Assembly (NCBI RefSeq): GCF_900102965.1
Contig: NZ_FNGM01000003.1
Span: 1-64,000 of the forward strand
DNA from: Paenibacillus jilunlii
Lineage (GTDB): Bacteria; Bacillota; Bacilli; Paenibacillales; Paenibacillaceae
DNA: 64,000 nt
Reading direction: 5' to 3'
The translations under genes and the position numbers were made by a program. Below are positions 58,095-64,000 of the stretch, piece after piece. The notes beneath the pieces are model-generated. The model ran no database searches, was not told the origin of the DNA, and was given only the letters and a program-made list of their open reading frames with translations. The first letter of the stretch is position 1, and each line of letters starts with the position of its first letter.

Positions 58095-60935
58095 ATGGCA
58101 AATTATACGCCGATGATTCAGCAATATCTGAAAGTAAAGGAAGGAGCCAAGGATGCTTTCCTTTTCTTCCGTCTGGGCGATTTTTATGAAATGTTTTTTG
58201 AGGATGCGATTCTTGCGTCCAAGGAGCTTGAGATTACATTAACCGGCCGCGAGGGTGGAGGCGAAGAGCGCATTCCCATGTGTGGTGTGCCTTACCATGC
58301 CGCCGAGGGGTACATACAGCGCCTGATTGAAAAAGGCTACAAGGTCGCCATCTGCGAGCAGCTGGATGATCCGGCAGTAACGAAGGGGATGGTCCGGCGC
58401 GACATTGTCCGCGTAGTGACACCGGGAACGGTGATGGACGGGAAGATCATTGCCGATAAAAACAACAATTATCTCGTCTGTGTGACTGAAGAGGACGGGA
58501 TGATGGCGCTCGCTGCCTGTGATTTGACCACAGGTGAGCTGTATGTCACTTCTGTGCTATCGGGTGCCGAATGGCTGAGGGATGAAATCGGCATTTATGA
58601 GCCGGCTGAGATTATCGGGGATGCGGCGCTGCTGGACATGCTGCGGAGTGAAGCATCGCTGCTCGCAAAGCCGGTTGTCTATACTCCGTGGGAGAAGCGC
58701 GAAGAAGAACTGGCCCGCCGCCAGTTCGGTGAAGCCGCCTGGGTGCGTCTGGAAAAAGAGCGCGGCCAGTGCCTGGCGCTGCTGATCTCCTATCTGAGCG
58801 AAACCCAGCGGCGCTCCCTGGGTCAGCTGAGCCAGATTTCGCCGTATGAACCGGGGAACTATATGATTCTGGACCCGTTCACCCGGCGCAATCTGGAGCT
58901 GACCGAAACCGTGCGCGAGCGTTCCAAAAAAGGCTCTCTCCTCTGGCTGCTGGACCGTACCGAAACATCGATGGGCGGCCGTCTGCTGCGCCGCAGAATC
59001 GACAAGCCGCTTCTGCAGCGTGCTCCGATTGAACGGAGGCTGGAGGCAGTCGACTATTTGTACAACCAGTTTATCGTGCGGGAGGACCTGCGCGGAGCGC
59101 TCAAAGAGATCTACGATCTGGAGCGGCTGGTTGGACGGATCGCCTTTGGCAGCGCCAACGGTCGTGACATGAATGCACTGAAGCTGTCGCTCGCCCAGAT
59201 TCCGGCGCTGAAGGACATGTGTATGGCCTCCGGCTCGGCGACGCTGCGGGAGATTGGCGCCAGTATGGATGTATGCGCCGAGCTGCGCGAGGATATCGAC
59301 CGGGCGATCGTTGAAGAAGCTCCGGTATCGGTACGGGATGGCGGAATTATCCGGGCAGGCTACCATGAACGTCTGGATGAGCTGAGGGAGGCGAGCAGCA
59401 GCGGCAAACGCTGGATTGCCGAGCTGGAGGCCAAGGAGCGGCAGGCCACGGGGATCAAATCCCTGAAGATCGGTTATAACAAAATTTTCGGCTATTATAT
59501 TGAAATCACCCGTTCCAATCTTTCTTCCCTGCCGGAAGGAAGATATGAGCGCAAGCAGACGCTGGCGAACGCCGAGCGTTTCGTTACCCCTGAGCTGAAA
59601 GAGAAAGAAGCCTTGATCCTGGAAGCACAGGACAAGATGACCGATCTGGAATACAGCCTTTTTATCGAGCTGCGCGACCGGATCAGTGCGCAGATTCCCC
59701 GTCTTCAGGCATTGGCCGAAAAGGTAGCCGAGATCGATGTGTACCAGTGCCTGGCGGCGGTCAGCGCGGAACACCGGTTTGTGAAGCCCAAGCTGACGGA
59801 CGGCTATGATCTGCGGCTTACGGGCGGGCGCCATCCGGTAGTGGAGGCGGTGCTGAAGGATGCGGCTTTTATTGCCAACGGCAGCACGCTCAGCAAGGAA
59901 GAAGGCAATATTCTCCTGATCACCGGCCCGAACATGGCTGGCAAAAGCACTTATATGCGCCAGGTTGCCCTCATCTGCATATTGGCCCAGATTGGCTGCT
60001 TTGTTCCGGCAGGCAGTGCGGAGGTTCCGCTGATCGACCGCATCTTTACGCGGATCGGAGCGGCGGATGATCTGATCGGCGGACAGAGCACCTTTATGGT
60101 GGAGATGGCGGATATCCAGGTCATGACCGAAAAAGCAACGGCGCGCAGCCTGATCATCATCGACGAGCTGGGCCGGGGCACTTCAACAAGCGAAGGGATG
60201 GCGATTGCCCAGGCGGTGATCGAATATGTCCATGACACCATCGCCTGCAAGGCATTGGTATCGACGCATTTTCATGAGCTGGCCCATCTGGAGCAGAGTC
60301 TCCGGGGGCTGCGCAACTACTCAATGGCCGTACAGGAAAGCGGCGACAAAGTCAACTTCCTGCGCAAGCTTGTGCCGGGAGCGGCAGACAGCAGCTACGG
60401 GATATATTGCGCCCGTCTGGCAGGCCTTCCCGAAGGCATTATTGACCGGGCGTATGGACTGCTTCAGAGTATTGAGCAGGCTGCCCCTCCGGGAACGGTA
60501 TCGCTCCATTATGGCTCAGGTTATACTGAACATACCGGGCAGGGTATTCAGGAGAATCAGGCATTGGCTGTGCCGCCGAATTCCGAAGAAGACCCGGACG
60601 CCGGAGGCCAAGCCTATGCTTCTTCACGCAGCGGTTCAGTATATTCAGACGGCGGTTCGTCCGATGCTCCCTTGGCGGCTGCCCGGTTAGAAACGGCCGT
60701 TTCGCTTGCCTCATCCGCAGCGGAGGAGGACAATGAGGTTGTCCAGCTCTCCATTTTTGGGGAGGAAGAGCCGCGCAGGAACCGCAAGGGCGGGGCAGCC
60801 GCTCCGGCAGTCAAGGAGAATCCGCTGGTTAAAGAGCTGATCTCCGCTGTTCAGAGCGCAGACCTCATGAACATGACGCCGCTGCAGGCGATGGGTTTGC
60901 TGAACGAGTTGAAGATGAAGGCGAAGGAGCTTTAG
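58095..60935 (+). CDS. mutS: DNA mismatch repair protein MutS
   Basis: A 946-residue mismatch-recognition ATPase. The N-terminal mismatch-binding domain has the FYEMF motif (GDFYEMFFEDA). Connector, lever and clamp domains follow, then the ATPase with Walker A GPNMAGKSTYMRQ near 612 and Walker B SLIIIDELGRGTSTSEGMA. The family is usually 850-870 residues; the excess is a low-complexity linker at about 805-905 (Gly, Ser, Ala, acidic) before the C-terminal segment NPLVKELISAVQSADLMNMTPLQAMGLLNELK. Bacillus MutS uses this tail region for beta-clamp contact and tetramerisation. TGGAGG precedes the ATG. mutL follows after 467 bp. Confidence 0.97.
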   Translation: MANYTPMIQQYLKVKEGAKDAFLFFRLGDFYEMFFEDAILASKELEITLTGREGGGEERIPMCGVPYHAAEGYIQRLIEKGYKVAICEQLDDPAVTKGMVRRDIVRVVTPGTVMDGKIIADKNNNYLVCVTEEDGMMALAACDLTTGELYVTSVLSGAEWLRDEIGIYEPAEIIGDAALLDMLRSEASLLAKPVVYTPWEKREEELARRQFGEAAWVRLEKERGQCLALLISYLSETQRRSLGQLSQISPYEPGNYMILDPFTRRNLELTETVRERSKKGSLLWLLDRTETSMGGRLLRRRIDKPLLQRAPIERRLEAVDYLYNQFIVREDLRGALKEIYDLERLVGRIAFGSANGRDMNALKLSLAQIPALKDMCMASGSATLREIGASMDVCAELREDIDRAIVEEAPVSVRDGGIIRAGYHERLDELREASSSGKRWIAELEAKERQATGIKSLKIGYNKIFGYYIEITRSNLSSLPEGRYERKQTLANAERFVTPELKEKEALILEAQDKMTDLEYSLFIELRDRISAQIPRLQALAEKVAEIDVYQCLAAVSAEHRFVKPKLTDGYDLRLTGGRHPVVEAVLKDAAFIANGSTLSKEEGNILLITGPNMAGKSTYMRQVALICILAQIGCFVPAGSAEVPLIDRIFTRIGAADDLIGGQSTFMVEMADIQVMTEKATARSLIIIDELGRGTSTSEGMAIAQAVIEYVHDTIACKALVSTHFHELAHLEQSLRGLRNYSMAVQESGDKVNFLRKLVPGAADSSYGIYCARLAGLPEGIIDRAYGLLQSIEQAAPPGTVSLHYGSGYTEHTGQGIQENQALAVPPNSEEDPDAGGQAYASSRSGSVYSDGGSSDAPLAAARLETAVSLASSAAEEDNEVVQLSIFGEEEPRRNRKGGAAAPAVKENPLVKELISAVQSADLMNMTPLQAMGLLNELKMKAKEL

Positions 60936-61402
60936 GAGCGCCTGCTGAGCCTTTCCGGTTACATCTTTTTATGATTGCAGGCTTTTTATCATCACCGGTG
61001 TATGGAATTTGTCCAGGTAGGACAACTTTCATGCGGGAGTTAAGGATTTTTCCTTTGGGTTTCCATTAATGGTCCCCTTAATGGTTGCTCTTAATTGTTT
61101 TAATGATTCCCCTTTGGTTTACAGTCCAGGGATTACTTTCCATTACGCTGAGATCCTAACTGTATTTCATACAACTAAAAGGTGCTTTTTTTGCGCTGGG
61201 ACCCGTTTAGCTGCAATCTGTGCAGTTAATTAGAAAGTAATTGTGTAAAAAAAGGTTTTTCGCCAATTTTAACTGCATCGAGTACATTTTTAACTGAAAA
61301 TATCAGTTTGTGCCTCCTTTTAATTGCTGAAAATGCATTTATCGGGTATCGCTGGGTGATATAAAAAGATCTATAACAGCTTAATCGCGAGGTGAAATAA
61401 AC
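60936..61402. other. Long mutS-mutL intergenic region, no gene seen
   Basis: This 467-bp AT-rich stretch holds no supported ORF. It contains degenerate TTAATGGT repeats (61066-61110) and a possible weak hairpin after mutS (60970-61000). In B. subtilis mutS and mutL are nearly adjacent, so mutL may have its own promoter here; none stands out. Confidence 0.6.
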
Positions 61403-63505
61403 ATGGCCAAAATTCATGTGCTTGACGAGCATATTGCCAACCAGATTGCAGCGGGGGAAGTGGTGGAGCGGCCCGCCTCGGTCGTTAAGGAGCTTGTGGA
61501 GAACGCCATCGACGCCGGAAGCACCCGCATTGAAGTGTCTGTGGAGGAAGGCGGGCTGCAAAGCATCCGGGTGAAGGACAACGGCTCGGGTATTGATCCC
61601 GAGGATTGCGAGACGGCTTTTTACCGTCATGCGACGAGCAAAATCCTGAACGGCAGGGATTTGTTTCAAATCACCTCCCTCGGATTTCGCGGGGAAGCCC
61701 TGCCCAGTATCGCTTCCGTGTCGAAGCTGTCCCTGCTTACTTCAAGCAATGAGGACGGCAAGGGCAGGGCTCTGGACATCGAAGGCGGCAAGCTGATCCG
61801 CAATGAGGACGAGCCCTCCGGCAAGGGCAGTGATCTTGCGGTAAGGGAATTATTTTACAATACTCCGGCAAGGCTGAAATATATGAAAAGCGTACAAACG
61901 GAGCTGGGGCATATTTCCGACACTATGTACCGCGTGGCGCTGGCGCACCCGTCCATCTCCTTTACGCTGCATCATAACGGCAATCAGCTGCTGCATACGC
62001 TGGGCAACGGGGACCTGCTGCAGGTCATTGCCGCCGTGTACGGCACCTCTGCCGCCAAGGCGATGCTGCCGCTTGCTGCGGAAGACCCGGATTACCGGAT
62101 TTCCGGCTATGTCAGCCGCCCGGAGTGGACCCGTTCGAACCGCAATGCGGTCACTACGATTGTCGGCGGGCGCTACATCCGCAGCAACGGGCTGAATGCG
62201 GCGATTATGCGGGCTTATCATACGCTGCTGCCGATCAACCGCTACCCGCTGCTGGTTCTGCAGCTGGAGATGCACCCGTCCCTTGTCGACGTCAATGTTC
62301 ATCCGGCGAAGCTGGAGGTCCGCTTCAGCAAGGAGGCAGAGCTGTACGCTTTCGTTGAGCAGGAAATCCGCAAGGTTCTGCTGGGGCAGAGCCTTATTCC
62401 CCGGCCAAGCAAAGAAATCATTGGCGCCAAGGGCAGCAGCTCCTTTATCCAGGAGCAGTTTGCTTTTCCGAAGGGCGCGGTTCCGCCTCCGCCCCAGGAA
62501 GAGGCCTTGGGCCGGAGCGCCGCAGAGCCCGGCTATCCGCGGACCGGGCCTGCTCCAACGCCCGGTGGTGCTGTGCCTGTGAGCGGAGCGGGCGGCAGCG
62601 GGCCGCTCCGTTCCCCAGGGCCGCTCAGCAGCCTGCCGCTGCAGCCCCTGGAAGGGGTCCGCAGCGGCGGCAATGACGCCCCGCTGCCTGGCGCAGCCGC
62701 AGGCGGGGCTGCGCCGTACAGCAGCAGCCCCGGCCTGGATTCCCAGTCGCGGGAGCGGGCGGCTGCATACAGCGGCAGCGCTCCGCAGGCCGCTGCACAG
62801 CGGCGGGAAGGGGCGGGCAGCGAGAGCTACCGCCAATACCCGCCGGTGAATTCCGCAAGGGGGCAGCAGCCCTCAGCGGAGGAGCTGTATGCTCCTCCCG
62901 GCACCGGGGATGCCGGGCTGCCGCAGTTTCCAGAGCTGAACTATATCGGCCAGCATCACGGAACGTATATTATTGCCCAGAATGACAGCGGGCTGTATCT
63001 GATTGACCAGCATGCGGCGCATGAACGGGTGAATTACGAGTACTATTATGAGAAATTCGGGCGTCCCGAGGACGCTTCGCAGGAGCTGCTGCTGCCGATT
63101 ACACTGGAGTTCACGCCGTCGGAGAGCAAACAGCTCAGCGAGCGGCTGCATTGGTTCCAGCAGGCCGGGGTGTATCTTGAGCACTTTGGGGGGCAGACCT
63201 TCCTGGTCCGTTCCCTGCCGTACTGGTTCCCGGAAGGGGACGAGAAGGCCGTCATTGAGGAGATGGCGGAATGGGTGTTGAGCGAACGGTCGATTGATCT
63301 TGCGAAGCTGCGCGAGAAATCATCGATTCTCTGCTCCTGCAAGGCTTCGATCAAGGCTAACCAGAAGCTGACGGAGCATGAAGTGGAGTCGCTGCTCTCA
63401 CGGCTCGCAGCCTGCCGCCAGCCGTATACCTGCCCGCATGGACGGCCGATTGTAGTATCCTTTTCCGCGTATGATTTGGAGAAGCTGTTCAAGCGGGTAA
63501 TGTAA
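61403..63505 (+). CDS. mutL: DNA mismatch repair endonuclease MutL
   Basis: A 700-residue protein. The N-terminal GHKL ATPase shows ELVENAIDAG, DNGSGI and TSLGFRGEALPSI (residues 30-105). Residues about 345-510 form a Pro/Gly/Ser/Ala-rich linker of very high GC. The C-terminal domain carries the endonuclease motif DQHAAHERVNYE near 534-545, plus SILCSCKASIKAN and CPHGRP, the zinc-site motifs of nicking MutL proteins. The organism therefore probably uses the strand-nicking, MutH-independent pathway. B. subtilis MutL is 627 residues; the linker explains the difference. AGGTGAAAT precedes the ATG. Confidence 0.97.
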   Translation: MAKIHVLDEHIANQIAAGEVVERPASVVKELVENAIDAGSTRIEVSVEEGGLQSIRVKDNGSGIDPEDCETAFYRHATSKILNGRDLFQITSLGFRGEALPSIASVSKLSLLTSSNEDGKGRALDIEGGKLIRNEDEPSGKGSDLAVRELFYNTPARLKYMKSVQTELGHISDTMYRVALAHPSISFTLHHNGNQLLHTLGNGDLLQVIAAVYGTSAAKAMLPLAAEDPDYRISGYVSRPEWTRSNRNAVTTIVGGRYIRSNGLNAAIMRAYHTLLPINRYPLLVLQLEMHPSLVDVNVHPAKLEVRFSKEAELYAFVEQEIRKVLLGQSLIPRPSKEIIGAKGSSSFIQEQFAFPKGAVPPPPQEEALGRSAAEPGYPRTGPAPTPGGAVPVSGAGGSGPLRSPGPLSSLPLQPLEGVRSGGNDAPLPGAAAGGAAPYSSSPGLDSQSRERAAAYSGSAPQAAAQRREGAGSESYRQYPPVNSARGQQPSAEELYAPPGTGDAGLPQFPELNYIGQHHGTYIIAQNDSGLYLIDQHAAHERVNYEYYYEKFGRPEDASQELLLPITLEFTPSESKQLSERLHWFQQAGVYLEHFGGQTFLVRSLPYWFPEGDEKAVIEEMAEWVLSERSIDLAKLREKSSILCSCKASIKANQKLTEHEVESLLSRLAACRQPYTCPHGRPIVVSFSAYDLEKLFKRVM

Positions 63506-63521
63506 TTGAAAATTGTGAAAT

Positions 63522-63664
63522 ATATAAGCTGAACTTTTGATTGACCCTATCGGCATTGGCCGTGTCTGCGGTGCATGTTTGGACTTCAGGCTGCTATCGT
63601 CTCCAGTTCCAAACTTCACCTGCGCCGCTTCTGCCTTTTTGTAGTTCTTAAGTTCAGCTTATAT
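63522..63664. mobile_element. MITE-like element with perfect 15-bp terminal inverted repeats
   Basis: ATATAAGCTGAACTT (63522-63536) and AAGTTCAGCTTATAT (63650-63664) are exact inverted repeats bounding 143 bp. An inner GTTTGGA/TCCAAAC dyad matches that of copies 1 and 2 at 57321-57820, of which this looks like a shorter, better-kept relative. It fills the gap between mutL and the next gene. Confidence 0.7.
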
Positions 63665-63689
63665 TGTAGTGAGCAGGAACGGAGGCAAC

Positions 63690-64000
63690 ATGATTATTAC
63701 AACGGGCTTTGACCCGATCCCGGCAATCGAAATGCGGGCTAAAAGCCTTGCAGAACGAACCGGTACAATGTATGCGCCAAGAGGCAAATTATCCATGTCC
63801 AAGATGGTGGAACGATACAGAGACGGAGAGATCCTGGTCGTGCTGCAGGATGCAGTGCGGCTGATTACACCGGGCATGCCGCCGATGGAATTTCACCCCA
63901 GCATGGGTTTTGTCCGCGCCAAGCGGATTCTCCGCGGGGAGCCGGACCCGATGCTGGAGGCCGCCCGGATGGTTCCAGGCGACAGTGTGCTGGACTGCAC
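63690..64000 (+). CDS. Class I SAM-dependent methyltransferase (partial, cut by window end)
   Basis: The reading frame starts at ATG 63690 after GGAGG and runs open to the window end (103 codons). The visible part begins MIITTGFDPIPAIEMRAKS and reaches a Rossmann motif I start, GDSVLDCT, near residue 96. This fits the class I methyltransferase (DUF548/YpiP-like) gene that often follows mutL and precedes miaA-hfq in Paenibacillaceae; that order is recalled knowledge, not seen here. The C-terminal part is missing. Confidence 0.75.
   Translation, partial: MIITTGFDPIPAIEMRAKSLAERTGTMYAPRGKLSMSKMVERYRDGEILVVLQDAVRLITPGMPPMEFHPSMGFVRAKRILRGEPDPMLEAARMVPGDSVLDC

Noticed and set aside
58557-59834. 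425-residue ORF antisense to mutS
   Set aside because: Shadow frame; no ribosome binding site or recognisable domain.
61850-62836. 328-residue ORF antisense to mutL
   Set aside because: Shadow frame, partly over the low-complexity linker.
1-64000. tRNA, rRNA or prophage genes
   Set aside because: No cloverleaf with TTCGA arm, no rRNA-like stretch and no phage structural, integrase or transposase gene was recognised by eye; a tRNA scan was not possible.

Overview
The window looks like chromosome of a spore-forming, low-to-mid GC Firmicute of the Paenibacillus type. Three things point there. The gene set miaB, ricA(ymcA), cotE, mutS, mutL is a Bacillales core neighbourhood. Start sites carry strong AGGAGG-type ribosome binding sites with frequent GTG/TTG starts. 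A GH8 endoglucanase/chitosanase and several ROK, ArsR and MerR regulators fit a soil saprophyte. In B. subtilis ymcB(miaB)-ymcA-cotE-mutS-mutL are contiguous; here miaB-ricA (1959-4043) and cotE...mutS-mutL (53066-63505) are separated by about 49 kb. No rRNA, tRNA, CRISPR array, transposase or prophage was seen.

Layout. 0.4-1.5 kb: an Old Yellow Enzyme reductase behind a palindromic operator. 2-7 kb: miaB, ricA, then an NrtR-like Nudix protein with pncA and pncB (NAD salvage). 7-8.6 kb: secreted GH8 hydrolase with a strong promoter and a perfect 32-bp palindrome. 9-12.3 kb: a two-gene 2-oxoacid:ferredoxin oxidoreductase. 12.4-15.3 kb: ROK regulator, MFS carrier, DUF1349 protein. 15.5-19.3 kb (minus): ABC-2 exporter with its DUF5937-ArsR regulator. 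19.4-24.4 kb: moaB, a G3E metallochaperone GTPase, a Cys-rich copper-binding protein, a second ABC-2 exporter and a HEPN-like protein. 24.6-28 kb: OmpR/EnvZ-type two-component system and an alpha/beta hydrolase. 28-34 kb (minus): YcaQ-like protein and a BmrCD-type heterodimeric multidrug exporter behind a leader peptide and attenuator. 34-41.8 kb: HesB-like protein, another ABC exporter, MerR and ArsR regulators, DUF441, YpdA, HAD phosphatase. 41.86-43.4 kb: an rsgA paralogue behind a long structured leader with a 26-codon ORF and two intrinsic terminators. 43.6-52.9 kb: azoR, small unknown genes, an MFS pseudogene with its ArsR regulator, an SsuA-type ABC importer, an aromatic acid exporter-like protein and an HD-GYP protein. 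53-64 kb: cotE, an amidoligase-like gene, an array of 13 hairpins, a GNAT, mutS, mutL and the start of a methyltransferase gene.

The main non-coding novelty is of two kinds. The first is attenuation-type leaders before ribosome- or drug-related genes (rsgA paralogue, bmrCD-like operon). The second is several families of dispersed palindromic repeats: a four-armed TTTTTCCACTT element present three times plus a single arm, the 51-bp hairpin array, a 64-bp AAAACTT/AGTTTTG repeat, and MITE-like elements on both sides of mutSL. Functions are assigned by reading motifs and family resemblance; no database search was possible.
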